DNA of 64,000 nucleotides from Mycolicibacterium rhodesiae NBB3 (GTDB taxonomy: Bacteria > Actinomycetota > Actinomycetes > Mycobacteriales > Mycobacteriaceae): the NCBI RefSeq assembly GCF_000230895.2, contig NC_016604.1, forward strand, positions 496,001 through 560,000, read 5' to 3'. Position 1 is the first letter of the stretch. Each line of letters opens with the position of its first letter. Shown piece after piece: positions 25,712 to 35,615 of the stretch. Below the pieces are notes generated by a model. That model made no database searches, was not told the origin of the DNA, and saw only the letters and a program-made list of their open reading frames with translations. The position numbers were made by a program, and so were the translations under genes.

Positions 25712-27220
25712 ATGGCAATCAAGGAACCCGATGCCCCCGCCGTCGGCGACAAGGGCCTGCAGGCAGGCGCCCTCGGCCTCGTCGGCAACATCGTCATCGG
25801 TCTCGCCGCCGTCGCTCCGGCGTACAGCCTCGCCGCCACCCTCGGCTACGTCGTGCTCGCCGTCGGCGACAAGGCGCCGTCGATGTTCGTGCTCGCGTTC
25901 ATCCCGATGCTGCTGGTGGCATTCGCCTACAAGGAACTATCCCAGGACACGCCCGACTGCGGCACCACGTTCACGTGGGGCACCAAGGCGTTCGGGCCGT
26001 GGATCGGATGGATCGGCGGATGGGGTCTGGCGGTCTCGGCGATCATCGTGCTGGCCAACGTGGCCGAGATCGCGGCGATCTACCTGTTCAAGTTCCTCGG
26101 TCTCGACGACCTCGCCGAGAACCTCATCGCCAAGGTATTGCTGGGCTCCTTCTTCATCATCGGTATGACACTGATCAGTGCCCGCGGAATCGTGGTGTCC
26201 GAACGGTTCCAGAACATCCTGATCGCCATCCAGTTCGGCGTCCTCATCATCGTCAGCGTCATCGCGCTGGTGCGGGTGTTCTCCAACTCCGCGGGCGCGC
26301 AGGCGATCATGCCGCAACTGTCGTGGCTGTGGCCGAGCGGTCTTGACGTGTCCTCCATCGCGCAAGCGATCATCCTGTGCATCTTCATCTACTGGGGTTG
26401 GGACGCCTGTCTGGCGGTCGGCGAGGAAACCAAGGATCCGGGCCGCACCCCTGGCATCGCCGCGGTGATCACCACGCTGATTCTGGTGTGCACCTACGTG
26501 CTCGTCGCCTATGCAGTGCAGTCGTTCTCGGGATTCGGTGACGTGGGCATCGGGTTGAACAACCCGATGAACACCGACGACGTGCTGACCGTGCTCGGTA
26601 AGCCGGTTGCGGGAACCATTGCGGCATCCCTACTGCTGCTCACCGTCTCCGTCTCGGCGCTGTCGTCGACCCAGACCACCATCCTGCCCACCGCGCGCGG
26701 CACCCTGTCGATGGCCGTGTACGAGGCGATCCCCAAGCGGTTCGCCCGCGTGCATCCGCGGTACATGACCCCGGCCTTCGGCACCATCGTGATGGGACTG
26801 GCCGCGCTGTTCTTCTACCTGCTGCTGACGTTCCTCTCGGAGAATGCGCTCGCCGATTCCGTGGCGTCTCTTGGTCTCGCTGTCGCGTTCTACTACGGCA
26901 TCACCGCATTCGCCTGTGTCTGGTACTTCCGGAAGTCGTTGTTCTCGTCGGCACGTAACCTGTTCTTCCGCGGCGTCTTCCCGCTCCTGGGCGGGCTGGC
27001 GATGGCGGTGGCGTTCGGCATCAGCGCCAAGGACATGATCGCGCCCGACTACGGCTACACCGCCTTCGGACCGATCGGCGGCGTCTTCGTGCTGGGCGTC
27101 GGCATGCTCGTACTCGGTGTCCCGCTCATGTTGCTGTGCTTCGCGTTCGGCACCAAACGGTTCTTCCGGGGCGAGACTCTCAACGCCCAAACCGAAGTCA
27201 AGGTTCCGGACGTCTTCTAG
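25712..27220 (+). CDS. APC-superfamily amino acid/polyamine permease
   Basis: The product has 502 residues and about 12 transmembrane helices. TM1 region LVGNIVIGLAAVAPAYSLAATLG and the downstream CGTTFTWGTKAFGPWIGWIGGW are APC hallmarks; FIYWGWDACLAVGEETKDP is the conserved TM6/loop. It imports an amino acid, amine or related solute with protons or by exchange. The ATG is followed eight bases after the stop by a tandem universal stress protein gene, making a two-gene operon often seen with transporters. Substrate is not assignable, but the neighbouring polyamine-type catabolic genes are suggestive. Confidence 0.85.
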   Translation: MAIKEPDAPAVGDKGLQAGALGLVGNIVIGLAAVAPAYSLAATLGYVVLAVGDKAPSMFVLAFIPMLLVAFAYKELSQDTPDCGTTFTWGTKAFGPWIGWIGGWGLAVSAIIVLANVAEIAAIYLFKFLGLDDLAENLIAKVLLGSFFIIGMTLISARGIVVSERFQNILIAIQFGVLIIVSVIALVRVFSNSAGAQAIMPQLSWLWPSGLDVSSIAQAIILCIFIYWGWDACLAVGEETKDPGRTPGIAAVITTLILVCTYVLVAYAVQSFSGFGDVGIGLNNPMNTDDVLTVLGKPVAGTIAASLLLLTVSVSALSSTQTTILPTARGTLSMAVYEAIPKRFARVHPRYMTPAFGTIVMGLAALFFYLLLTFLSENALADSVASLGLAVAFYYGITAFACVWYFRKSLFSSARNLFFRGVFPLLGGLAMAVAFGISAKDMIAPDYGYTAFGPIGGVFVLGVGMLVLGVPLMLLCFAFGTKRFFRGETLNAQTEVKVPDVF

Positions 27221-27228
27221 GAGAAGCA

Positions 27229-28089
27229 ATGCATCTGACAGTCGGATACCTGGCCACGAGCACCGGTGACGACGGCGTCGCGCTGGCGGCGGCTCTCGCG
27301 AAGACCTTCGACGCTCAGGTCGACGTCGTTCTGGTTGTGCGGCAAGAACTTCCGGACGGACACCCCGGACGCGCGGAGTATCAGCAGATGCTCGTCGAGC
27401 GCGGCGAGGAGTGGATCTCGCGGGCGATCGACCGGCTGAGCGCCAAGGGTGTCAGCGCGTCGTCCACCGTGCTGGTCGGCGAGTCGTTCGCCGAATCGCT
27501 GATCGACTTCGCCGAACAGAAGGATTCGGACCTCATCGTGGTGGGTGGCGCGCGTGACGGCTTCTTCGGCGGCCACACCATCGGACCGGTGACCGGTGCG
27601 CTGCTGCACTCCTCGCCGATCCCGGTAGCCCTGGCTCCACGCGGATATGCCGACGATCCCGACGACGCGTTCACCGCTGTGACAGCCGCGGTGCCGACTC
27701 GCCCCGGCGACGACAATCCGCTGCCGTTCGCGCTCACCCTCGCCAGCGCGGCGAACCTGGCGATCCGGATGCTGTCGCTGGTGTCCGCGGAGAACCTCGC
27801 GGAGGCCGCGAGCGCGCGCGAGGTGCGTCAGCTCCAGGTGGCGGCCGCGGAGGAGAATCTCGTCGCTGCAGCGCGCGCGCTTCCCGATGCCCCCGAGATC
27901 GAATCTCTTGTCGCGGACGGGATGACGCTCGAGTCCACCCTGAAGAAGCTGCGGTGGGACGACGGCGATCTGCTCGTCGTCGGATCCAGCCGATTCGCCG
28001 CACCACGGCGGATCTTCCTGGGGTCGACGGCCGCGCGCATCCTGGCCGGCGTCGACGTCGCGGTGATCGTGGTGCCGAAGGACGCCTAG
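27229..28089 (+). CDS. Universal stress protein, tandem UspA domains
   Basis: The product has 286 residues. The first Usp domain (1-~140) has DLIVVGGARDGFFGGHTIGPVTGALLHSSPIPVALAP, with the GGxRxG...G..(T/S)..LLH ATP-site pattern partly conserved. The second (~150-286) ends DLLVVGSSRFAAPRRIFLGSTAARILAG. ATG 27229 follows AGGAGAAGCA, a strong SD, eight bases after the permease stop. It probably modulates or senses ATP in association with the permease. It overlaps the convergent gene by 4 bp at the stops. Confidence 0.85.
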   Translation: MHLTVGYLATSTGDDGVALAAALAKTFDAQVDVVLVVRQELPDGHPGRAEYQQMLVERGEEWISRAIDRLSAKGVSASSTVLVGESFAESLIDFAEQKDSDLIVVGGARDGFFGGHTIGPVTGALLHSSPIPVALAPRGYADDPDDAFTAVTAAVPTRPGDDNPLPFALTLASAANLAIRMLSLVSAENLAEAASAREVRQLQVAAAEENLVAAARALPDAPEIESLVADGMTLESTLKKLRWDDGDLLVVGSSRFAAPRRIFLGSTAARILAGVDVAVIVVPKDA

Positions 28090-29486
28090 TTCTGCGACGC
28101 TGCGAGATCACGGCCCTGTGAAGGGTGGCGGCGCCTGACGAACCGCTTGCCCACGAAGAACAGCACCAGCACGACACCCCACGACAGCAGGCTCAGCAAT
28201 AGTTGGCTGCGCAACTTGTCGTCGAAGTACATCTGCACCAGGATCGCCAGCATCGCAACGATTGTCAGGATCGATAGCACGGGGAACAGCCACATCTTCA
28301 GCTTCAGTTCGCCATCCCGATCGCGGTAGCGCAGCACGATCTGCGAGATGGCAATCAAGATGTAGACGAACAGGATGATCGCGCCGCTGGAGTTGAGCAG
28401 GAACGCGAAGATGGTGTCTTCGGCGAACGCGGCCGCGATGACGCAGGCGAAGCCGACGGTCGACGAGAACAGGATCGCATTGGCGGGAACGCCGCGACCG
28501 GTCAGATGCATCAGGCGGTCCGGCGCCTCGCTGCGAGCGGACAGCACGAACAGCATGCGCGAGGCGGTGTACATGCCCGAGTTCAAACAGCTCAGCACGG
28601 CGGTCAGCACGACCGCGTTCATGATGTGGTCGGCGTACGGGATTCCCATCTGCGTGAACGCGGCGACAAAAGGTGAGCCGTCGCTGCCGTGGTTGTTCCA
28701 GGGCACGATCGTCACCAGCAGGAACACCGAGCAGACGTAGAAGATGAGGATGCGCCAGATGACCGAGTTGGCGGCCTTCGCCACCGCCTTCTCCGGATCG
28801 GTCGACTCCGCCGCGGCGATCGTGGCGATCTCCGGACCGACCATCGAGAAGATCACCGTGACGATGCCGACCGTGATGACGCCCGCGCCCAGCGGCAGGA
28901 ACCCGCCGTGTGCGGTCAAGTTGGAGAAATCCATCGATCTGCCCGGCCACAGCCCGAGCACGAAGCACGCACCGACTGCGATGAAGGCCAGGATCGCGGC
29001 GACCTTGATACCCGCGAACCAGAACTCGAACTCGCCGTAGGACTTGACGGAGAAGAGATTGGTCGCGGTCATCAGCACCATGAAGATCAAGGCGCACAGC
29101 CACAATGGGATGTCGATCCAGAATTGCACGATCTTCGCGCCCGCGATCGCCTCGAAACCCACGACGATCACCCAGAAGTACCAGTAGAGCCAGCCGACCG
29201 AGAAGCCCGCCCACTGGCCGAGCGCATCGCGCGAATAGTCGGCGAACGATCCGGTGGACGGTCTGGCCACCGCCATCTCGGCGAGCATCCGCATCACCAT
29301 GATGATCAGCACGCCCGACAGCGCATACGTCAGGAACACGCCGGGCCCCGTATCGGACATCACCACACCGGAGCCGACGAACAGGCCGGCGCCGATCACG
29401 CCACCGATCGCGATCATCCTCAGCTGCCGCTGGCTGAGGGCCTTCTTCAGTTCGGGGCCGGTCGAATGCTCGGCAGTCGCGCTCAT
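28086..29486 (-). CDS. Amino acid permease of the AAT/GabP type
   Basis: The product has 466 residues and 12 transmembrane helices. The N-terminus KALSQRQLRMIAIGGVIGAGLFVGSG is diagnostic of the AAT subfamily; ANSVIWRILIFYVCSVFLLVTIVPW and NSGMYTASRMLFVLS also fit GabP/ProY/CycA. GABA is a plausible substrate because the gene follows, on the same strand with a 67-bp gap, an aminobutyraldehyde-dehydrogenase-like gene. ATG 29486 has GGAGG six bases upstream. A 37-residue N-terminal extension is rejected as unlike the family. Confidence 0.88.
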   Translation of the reverse strand: MSATAEHSTGPELKKALSQRQLRMIAIGGVIGAGLFVGSGVVMSDTGPGVFLTYALSGVLIIMVMRMLAEMAVARPSTGSFADYSRDALGQWAGFSVGWLYWYFWVIVVGFEAIAGAKIVQFWIDIPLWLCALIFMVLMTATNLFSVKSYGEFEFWFAGIKVAAILAFIAVGACFVLGLWPGRSMDFSNLTAHGGFLPLGAGVITVGIVTVIFSMVGPEIATIAAAESTDPEKAVAKAANSVIWRILIFYVCSVFLLVTIVPWNNHGSDGSPFVAAFTQMGIPYADHIMNAVVLTAVLSCLNSGMYTASRMLFVLSARSEAPDRLMHLTGRGVPANAILFSSTVGFACVIAAAFAEDTIFAFLLNSSGAIILFVYILIAISQIVLRYRDRDGELKLKMWLFPVLSILTIVAMLAILVQMYFDDKLRSQLLLSLLSWGVVLVLFFVGKRFVRRRHPSQGRDLAASQN

Positions 29487-29553
29487 GACACACCTCCGTC
29501 GCAGGACAGGGGGTGTGTACCCACTTTCTCTGAGCTGGATTACCTCTAGCGCT

Positions 29554-31047
29554 CTACCGCTTGGCGAAGATCGTCCGGTGCCACTCCTTGTCGGCAACCC
29601 CGGTGATATCGCTCATCACATGCTTGATGGAGAGGTACTCCTCGAGCGAGTAGTCGCTCATGTCCTTGCCGAACCCGGATGCGCCGAACCCGCCGTGCGG
29701 CATCTCGCTGATGATCGGGATGTGGTCGTTGATCCACACGCATCCGGCGCTGATCTCCCGCGACGCGCGCTGTGCCCGATACACATCACGTGTCCACGCC
29801 GAGGCCGCGAGCCCGAATGCGGTGTCGTTGGCCTGCCGCAGCGCGTCGTCGTCGTCGGTGAACGACCGCACGGTCAGCACCGGCCCGAAGATCTCGTCGC
29901 GGTAGATCTCGGAATCCTCCGCAACATCGGCGATGAGCGTCGGCCGGTAGAACGACCCCGGTAGATCGGGGGCGCTGCCGCCGGTCACGACGCGGCCGCC
30001 CTGACCAGGCGCGCGCTCCACCATGCCCGCGACTTTGGCGCGGTGCGCCATGGAGATCAGCGGGCCCAGATCGGTGTCGGGGTCGTGCGGGTCGCCCACC
30101 ACGACCGAGCTCATCACCTCGGCGACACCGGTGACGAAGTCGTCGTATAGATCGCGCGCCACGATCGCGCGCGTCGCCGCCGTACAGTCCTGGCCGGTGT
30201 TGATGAGCGATCCTGCGACCGCACCCTGAATCGCGGCGTTCAGATCAGCGTCGTCGAAAACCACGAAGGGCGCCTTGCCGCCCAGCTCCAGTTGCGTGCG
30301 ATGGCCGTGCACCGCGGCCGCGGCCATCACCTTGCGGCCCACCGGCGTCGAACCCGTGAACGTCACCACGTCCACGTCGGGGTGCCCGGCCAATGAGGTG
30401 CCCACATCCCCGCCCGCTCCCGTGACGACGTTGAAGACGCCGTCAGGCACCCCGGCCTCCGTCGCCAACCGCGCCAGCGTCAGCGTCGTCAGCGGTGTCA
30501 GCTCTGCGGGTTTGATCACGACGCTGCACCCAGCGGCCAACGCGGGCAACACCTTCCACACCGCCATTTGCAGCGGGTAGTTCCAGGGCGTGATCGTGGC
30601 GACGACGCCGACGGCCTCGCGCCGGATGCTCGACGTGTGATCGCCCGAGTACTCCGCAGTGGCCTTGCCCTCGAGATGGCGGGCCGCCCCGGCGAAGAAC
30701 GAGATGTTGTCGATGCTGCCGGGCACGTCGAACTCTGTCGCCAATCGCACCGGCTTACCGGTCTGGCTCACCTCCTCGGCGATGATCTGCTCGGCGTTGG
30801 CGTCGACCAATTCGGCGAGCTTGGCGAGCACCACCGCACGGTCGGCGGGAGTAGCCTTCGCCCAGTCGCGGAACGCCGCTCGGGCGGACGCGACGGCTCG
30901 ATCGACGTCGGAAGGCGTGGCCAGTGCCATCTCGGCGACGGCCGCCCCGGTGGCTGGATTGACAACTTGATGCAGCCCGCCTCCGGTGACCACCGGGCCG
31001 CCATCGATCCAGCTGCTGGCCAGGTTGACGGATACAGTCGCTGTCAT
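29554..31047 (-). CDS. NAD(P)-dependent aldehyde dehydrogenase, aminobutyraldehyde dehydrogenase-like
   Basis: The product has 497 residues. ITPWNYPLQMAVWKVLPALAAGCSVVIKP, VTFTGSTPVG, ELGGKAPFVVFDDAD, catalytic Cys288 in GQDCTAATR, and EIFGPVLTV are classic ALDH motifs. The overall pattern resembles gamma-aminobutyraldehyde dehydrogenases (PatD/Prr): 4-aminobutanal to GABA. It is divergent from the Lrp-aminotransferase pair and followed by a GabP-like permease, so a putrescine/GABA route is the best contextual reading. Confidence 0.88.
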   Translation of the reverse strand: MTATVSVNLASSWIDGGPVVTGGGLHQVVNPATGAAVAEMALATPSDVDRAVASARAAFRDWAKATPADRAVVLAKLAELVDANAEQIIAEEVSQTGKPVRLATEFDVPGSIDNISFFAGAARHLEGKATAEYSGDHTSSIRREAVGVVATITPWNYPLQMAVWKVLPALAAGCSVVIKPAELTPLTTLTLARLATEAGVPDGVFNVVTGAGGDVGTSLAGHPDVDVVTFTGSTPVGRKVMAAAAVHGHRTQLELGGKAPFVVFDDADLNAAIQGAVAGSLINTGQDCTAATRAIVARDLYDDFVTGVAEVMSSVVVGDPHDPDTDLGPLISMAHRAKVAGMVERAPGQGGRVVTGGSAPDLPGSFYRPTLIADVAEDSEIYRDEIFGPVLTVRSFTDDDDALRQANDTAFGLAASAWTRDVYRAQRASREISAGCVWINDHIPIISEMPHGGFGASGFGKDMSDYSLEEYLSIKHVMSDITGVADKEWHRTIFAKR

Positions 31048-31169
31048 GGCCCAACGCTAGCCCACCGCGACTGGCCAAGCTACGCATTCCTGCAGCGCGA
31101 GGCCCTCAAAACGCGTGATTTCATGGTCATGGTTGCTTGCCACGACGGATTCCGTGCACAATCTCATGC

Positions 31170-31679
31170 ATGACTAACCCGGGTCTCGGGCCCGTCTCGT
31201 TCCGCGTCAACCAGTCTCGGCCTGGTGCGGCGTTCCAGCTCGACGACTTGTCCAAACAGATCATCGAGAAACTGCAGCAGGACGGTCGACGGTCCTACGC
31301 CGGCATCGGCAAGGCAGTCGGCCTCTCCGAAGCTGCCGTCCGGCAGCGGGTGCAGCGGATGGTCGACGCAGGCGTCATGCAGATCGTCGCGGTCACCGAT
31401 CCGATGCAGCTGGGCTTCGCCCGGCAGGCGATGATCGGCATCCGGTGTACCGGGGACACCACCCGGGTAGCCGAGAAACTGGCTGCCATCGAGTCCGTCG
31501 ACTACGTCGTGCTCACGGCCGGGTCGTTCGATGCCATCTGCGAAGTCGTTTGCGCCGACGACGACGACCTTCTCGACCTACTCAACACCCAAATTCGCGC
31601 ATTACCGGGAGTGATATCCACCGAGACACTTGTTTACCTGAAACTCGTTAAACAGCAATACAATTGGGGCACAAGATGA
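31170..31679 (+). CDS. Lrp/AsnC-family transcriptional regulator
   Basis: The product has 169 residues. Winged helix: LDDLSKQIIEKLQQDGRRSYAGIGKAVGLSEAAVRQRVQRM; C-terminal RAM domain: AMIGIRCTGDTTRVAEKLAAIESVDYVVLTAGSFDAICEVVC. ATG 31170 was chosen over an in-frame upstream ATG because a CAATCT -10-like box ends five bases before it (leaderless). Its stop overlaps the aminotransferase ATG (ATGA). It probably activates the two divergent operons (31048-31169 between them) in response to an amino acid or amine. Confidence 0.9.
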   Translation: MTNPGLGPVSFRVNQSRPGAAFQLDDLSKQIIEKLQQDGRRSYAGIGKAVGLSEAAVRQRVQRMVDAGVMQIVAVTDPMQLGFARQAMIGIRCTGDTTRVAEKLAAIESVDYVVLTAGSFDAICEVVCADDDDLLDLLNTQIRALPGVISTETLVYLKLVKQQYNWGTR

Positions 31680-33061
31680 CCGCTACCGATATCACACAAG
31701 ACATTTCAGCCGAACTGGGTGCCACCGCCGATCGTCACCTGTGGGGGCACTTCGCCCGCCACGGCGCCGGCATCACACCCCCGATCATCACCCGCGGCGA
31801 AGGCGTCACCATCTGGGACAGCAAGGGCAAGAGCTACATCGACGGCCTATCGGGTCTGTTCGTCGTCCAGGTCGGCCATGGCCGCAAGGAACTCGCCGAG
31901 GCCGCCGCGAAACAGGCCGAGACGCTGGCGTTCTTCCCGCTGTGGTCGTACGCCACGCCGCCGGCGATCGAGTTGTCCGAGCGCATCGCCGGATACGCAC
32001 CGGGCGATCTCAACCGCGTGTTCTTCACCACCGGCGGCGGCGAGGCCGTGGAGTCGGCGTGGAAACTCGCCAAGAACTATTTCAAGCTGACTGGAAAACC
32101 CGGTAAGCACAAGGTGATTTCGCGTGCGATCGCTTATCACGGCACCCCGCAGGGTGCCCTGGCGATCACCGGCCTCCCCGCGTTCAAGGAGCAATTCGAG
32201 CCGCTGACGCCGGGCGGCTTTCGCGCGCCCAACACCAACTTCTACCGCGCGCCCGCGTTGTACGAGCACGACGCCAAGGCCTTCGGCCAGTATTGCGCGG
32301 ACCGGATCGCGGAGGCCATTGAATTCGAGGGGCCCGACACCGTATGCGCGGTGTTCCTCGAACCGGTGCAGAACGCCGGCGGCTGCTTCCCCCCGCCGCC
32401 AGGCTATTTCGAACGCGTTCGCGAGATCTGCGACGAGTACGACGTGCTCCTGGTCTCCGACGAGGTGATCTGCGCTTACGGCCGCATCGGATCGATGTTC
32501 GCCTGCGACGACTTCGGCTACGTACCCGACATCATCACCTGCGCAAAGGGTTTGACGTCGGGGTACTCACCTATTGGTGCGATGATCGCCTCCGATCGGC
32601 TGTTCGAACCGTTCAACGACGGCAAGACGACCTTCGCCCACGGCTACACGTTCGGGGGCCATCCGGTGTCGTCGGCTGTGGCGCTGGCCAATCTCGACAT
32701 CTTCGAACGCGAGGGTCTCAACGCTCATGTCAAGGAGATGGCGCCGGCGTTTCGGTCGACGCTCGAGCAGCTCTACGACCTTCCGATCGTCGGCGATGTC
32801 CGCGGCGAAGGGTTTTTCTACGGCATCGAGCTGGTCAAGGACAAGACGACCAAGGAGACCTTCAACGACGAGGAGAGCGAGCGGCTGCTGCGCGGCTTCC
32901 TGACACCTGCGCTCTTCGAGGCCGGACTGTACTGCCGCGCCGACGACCGCGGCGATCCAGTAGTACAGCTGGCGCCCCCACTGATCAGCGGTCAGCGGGA
33001 GTTCGACGCGATCTATCAGATCCTTCGCGGCGTCCTCGACGAAGCGAGCCGAATGCTCTAG
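31676..33061 (+). CDS. Class III aminotransferase (Rv3329-like; putrescine/omega-amino acid type)
   Basis: The product has 461 residues of PLP fold type I. FFTTGGGEAVESAWKLAKNY, LVSDEVICAYGRIGSMF (Asp binding the pyridine N) and PLP-lysine Lys291 in ITCAKGLTSGYSPIGA are clear. Relatives include SpuC putrescine:pyruvate and beta-alanine:pyruvate aminotransferases. It is coupled to the Lrp regulator and divergent from the ALDH-permease operon, giving a logical order: transamination of putrescine (or another omega-amine) to the aldehyde, then oxidation. Confidence 0.9.
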   Translation: MTATDITQDISAELGATADRHLWGHFARHGAGITPPIITRGEGVTIWDSKGKSYIDGLSGLFVVQVGHGRKELAEAAAKQAETLAFFPLWSYATPPAIELSERIAGYAPGDLNRVFFTTGGGEAVESAWKLAKNYFKLTGKPGKHKVISRAIAYHGTPQGALAITGLPAFKEQFEPLTPGGFRAPNTNFYRAPALYEHDAKAFGQYCADRIAEAIEFEGPDTVCAVFLEPVQNAGGCFPPPPGYFERVREICDEYDVLLVSDEVICAYGRIGSMFACDDFGYVPDIITCAKGLTSGYSPIGAMIASDRLFEPFNDGKTTFAHGYTFGGHPVSSAVALANLDIFEREGLNAHVKEMAPAFRSTLEQLYDLPIVGDVRGEGFFYGIELVKDKTTKETFNDEESERLLRGFLTPALFEAGLYCRADDRGDPVVQLAPPLISGQREFDAIYQILRGVLDEASRML

Positions 33062-33082
33062 CGAGCGCGCTAGCGTCGGCTG

Positions 33083-34099
33083 GTGCCTTCAACATCACGC
33101 AAGCCCTCCATCGATCCAGTCCGCTGGACCCCGCCTCCGGTCGATCCGCTGCCGCAGTTTCCGGCCGCGGAGTTGACCCTCGTCGCCGTGCCCGGTGACG
33201 CGCCCGAGGACGTGGTGGTCGACGCCGACGGCTCGATATGGACAGGTCTGATCGACGGCAAGATCGTGCGCATCGCTCCCCACACGGGGCAGACGACGGT
33301 CGTCGGCGAGATCGAGGGTCGACCACTCGGGCTGCACGTCGCCCGTGACGGCCGGTTGTTGGTCTGCAGCAGTCCCGGCGGGCTGCTGGCGCTCGACCCG
33401 GCCACCGGCGCCGTCGAGACATTGGTAGCCGAGGTCGACGGACGCCGCCTGCAGTTCTGCTCCAACGTCACCGAATTGCCCGACGGGACAATCTATTTCA
33501 CCGAGTCGACGAGCGCGTTCACCTACGAGCATTTCCTCGGGCCGATCTTCGAGGCGCGCAACCGCGGCAGCGTGTTCCGTCGGGACCCCGACGGAACGGT
33601 GCTCACCGTGGTCCCTGGTCTCTACTTCGCCAATGGCATCACGCCCACGGCCGACGGGTCGGCGTTGGTGTTCGCAGAGACCCAGGCGCGCCGACTGTCG
33701 AAGTACTGGCTCACCGGCGACAAGGCGGGGACGGTGACGCCGCTGGCCGTCAACCTGCCAGGCAGCCCGGACAACTTGTCGACCGGTGCCGACGGCCGGA
33801 TCTGGTGTGCGATGGTGTCGCCCACCAACGCCGTCGCGGAGATGATGCCCAAGACCCCGCCTGCGTTGCGCAAGCTGCTGTGGCGCCTGCCCGACCGGCT
33901 GCAGCCCAAGATCAAACCGGTGGTCTGGGCGGTGGCTTTCGACCCCGACACCGGCCGCCCCGTCGCTGGAGTGCGCACCGAGCATCCCCGGTTCGGCATG
34001 GTGACGGGTCTGGTCGAAGCCGGCGACAAGCTGTGGATGGGGTCGATCGGATTCCCGGCCGTCGCTCACGTCGATCTGGCGGCGACGGCGTTGCGCTGA
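33083..34099 (+). CDS. SMP-30/strictosidine synthase-like beta-propeller protein
   Basis: The product has 338 residues. Repeated blades with GDAPEDVVVDADGSIWTG, LGLHVARDGRLLVCS, LPDGTIYFTEST, FANGITPTADGSALVFAE and GSPDNLSTGADGRIWCA are typical of the SMP-30/gluconolactonase/strictosidine-synthase superfamily (calcium-dependent lactonases and related). There is no signal peptide, so it is cytosolic. The GTG start at 33083 is 22 bp after the aminotransferase stop, so it may be a third gene of that operon. The substrate is unknown. Confidence 0.82.
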   Translation: MPSTSRKPSIDPVRWTPPPVDPLPQFPAAELTLVAVPGDAPEDVVVDADGSIWTGLIDGKIVRIAPHTGQTTVVGEIEGRPLGLHVARDGRLLVCSSPGGLLALDPATGAVETLVAEVDGRRLQFCSNVTELPDGTIYFTESTSAFTYEHFLGPIFEARNRGSVFRRDPDGTVLTVVPGLYFANGITPTADGSALVFAETQARRLSKYWLTGDKAGTVTPLAVNLPGSPDNLSTGADGRIWCAMVSPTNAVAEMMPKTPPALRKLLWRLPDRLQPKIKPVVWAVAFDPDTGRPVAGVRTEHPRFGMVTGLVEAGDKLWMGSIGFPAVAHVDLAATALR

Positions 34100-34295
34100 C
34101 CGCGCCTTGTTGCGGGCCGCGGGCATCAACACCCACGAAATGCAGGCCTCACTCGCACTTCTTCTGCACTTCGTTGATTCCGACGAACCGGACTGCGCCG
34201 AGCTACCCGGCCAAGTCACATTTGAAACTTCAATCACACCAGTCACAGCGCGCCTCCCGACGAACTCGCCCGTGAACACCTAATCTGCGGTCACC

Positions 34296-35519
34296 ATGGG
34301 ATGCGTACGAACCTCGTCTCAACGCGCTGCGGCCCTGGCCACGGCCCTTTTCTTGTTGGTCTCGCCCGCGGTGGCCGCTGCGCAGCCGAATGCTGCGCCC
34401 GATACCAACTCATGCCCGTACAAGGAGACGACGCCGCCGGCCGTCGACGCGTCTGAGGTGCCCAAACCAGGCCAGGCTCCCCCCGGTCCGCTGCCCGTTC
34501 CGGCCTCCCCTCTGGGCGGAGACGCATTATCGGGTTGCGGCGTCATCACCGCGCCCGGCACGCCGCCGCTGCCCAACGACGTCTCGGCCGAGGCGTGGCT
34601 CGTTGCCGACCTGGACACCGGCGATGTCATCGCCGCCAAGGATCCGCACGGCAGGCACCGCCCCGCGAGTGTCATCAAGGTCCTGGTCGCGATGCAGGCC
34701 ATCAGGGACCTGCCGATCCACAAGGTCGTCCCCGGTACCGCCGAGGATTCCGCGCAGGAGGGCACGAAGGTCGGCGTCGGCGAGAACGGTTTCTACTCCA
34801 TCAACGACCTGCTGCACGGCCTGCTGATGTATTCGGGCAATGATGCCGCGCACGCGCTGGCCGCACAGCTCGGCGGGATGGACACCGCCCTCGGCAAGCT
34901 CAACAACCTGGCTGACAAGCTCGGCGGGCACGACACCCGGGTGGCCACCCCGTCGGGACTCGACGGACCGGGCATGAGCACCTCGGCCTACGACCTGGGC
35001 CTGTTCTACCGATACGCCTGGCAGAACCCGATTTTCGCCGACATCGTCAGCACCCAGAGCTTCGACTTCCCCGGCCGTGGCGACGCCGGGTATCCGATCG
35101 AGAACGACAACAAACTGCTCGCCAACTACGACGGCGCGCTCGGCGGCAAGACCGGCTATACCGACGACGCCGGCCAGACATTCGTCGGGGCGGCCCAACG
35201 CGACGGCCGCCGTCTGGTTGCGGTAATGCTGCGCGGAACCCGCCAGCCGATCGCACCGTGGGAGCAGGCGGCACATCTGCTGGACTACGGCTTCTCGACG
35301 CCGCCGGGCACCAAGGTCGGCACGCTGATCGAACCCGACCCCTCGCTCGTCGCGCCGAAGCCGGAGGCGGCCGCCGGCGCCGGAGCGCTCAACGCCGCAC
35401 CGCTACTGCCCGACGTCGACGCCACACCCGTACGCGTCGGTGTGGGCATCGTCGGATCGATCATCGTGTTCGGGCTCATCATGGCCGCCCGATCGGTAAA
35501 TCGCCGCCCACAGAACTGA
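34296..35519 (+). CDS. dacB1: D-alanyl-D-alanine carboxypeptidase DacB1
   Basis: The product has 407 residues (Rv3330 is about 405). Sec signal peptide ([20 protein letters not shown]), a ~70-residue Pro-rich linker, then the S11 penicillin-binding domain with Ser125-x-x-Lys128 (PASVIK), YSGND (SxN) and GGKTGYT (KTG). A C-terminal transmembrane helix ([18 protein letters not shown]) with basic tail anchors it outside the membrane. It trims the terminal D-Ala from peptidoglycan pentapeptides. The 196-bp gap upstream holds only a 58-codon frame without family features. Confidence 0.95.
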   Translation: MGCVRTSSQRAAALATALFLLVSPAVAAAQPNAAPDTNSCPYKETTPPAVDASEVPKPGQAPPGPLPVPASPLGGDALSGCGVITAPGTPPLPNDVSAEAWLVADLDTGDVIAAKDPHGRHRPASVIKVLVAMQAIRDLPIHKVVPGTAEDSAQEGTKVGVGENGFYSINDLLHGLLMYSGNDAAHALAAQLGGMDTALGKLNNLADKLGGHDTRVATPSGLDGPGMSTSAYDLGLFYRYAWQNPIFADIVSTQSFDFPGRGDAGYPIENDNKLLANYDGALGGKTGYTDDAGQTFVGAAQRDGRRLVAVMLRGTRQPIAPWEQAAHLLDYGFSTPPGTKVGTLIEPDPSLVAPKPEAAAGAGALNAAPLLPDVDATPVRVGVGIVGSIIVFGLIMAARSVNRRPQN

Positions 35520-35559
35520 TTTCGCGTTTGCTAGACTCGCGGTAGTCAGCAATGTGACA

Positions 35560-35602
35560 CCGGACGAGGGGTGCCGTACCCGACCAGCGACAAGACGGCA
35601 CC
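35560..35602 (+). ncRNA. Guanidine-III (ykkC-III) riboswitch
   Basis: The sequence CCGGACGAGG-GGTGCCGT-ACCCG ... GACAAGACGGCACC matches the ykkC-III aptamer as I remember it: GGACGAGG, GCCGUACCCG, and the closing ACAAGACGGC. GGTGCCGT pairs with ACGGCACC to form the pseudoknotted helix. The aptamer ends three bases before the GGAGG ribosome-binding site of the SMR transporter gene, so ligand binding should change SD accessibility. Confidence 0.92.
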
Positions 35603-35615
35603 GTGGAGGTGTGCA

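Noticed and set aside
34107..34283. 58-codon plus-strand frame (TTG start) between the SMP-30-like gene and dacB1
   Set aside because: Plausible length but no SD and no recognisable family; too weak to list as a gene.
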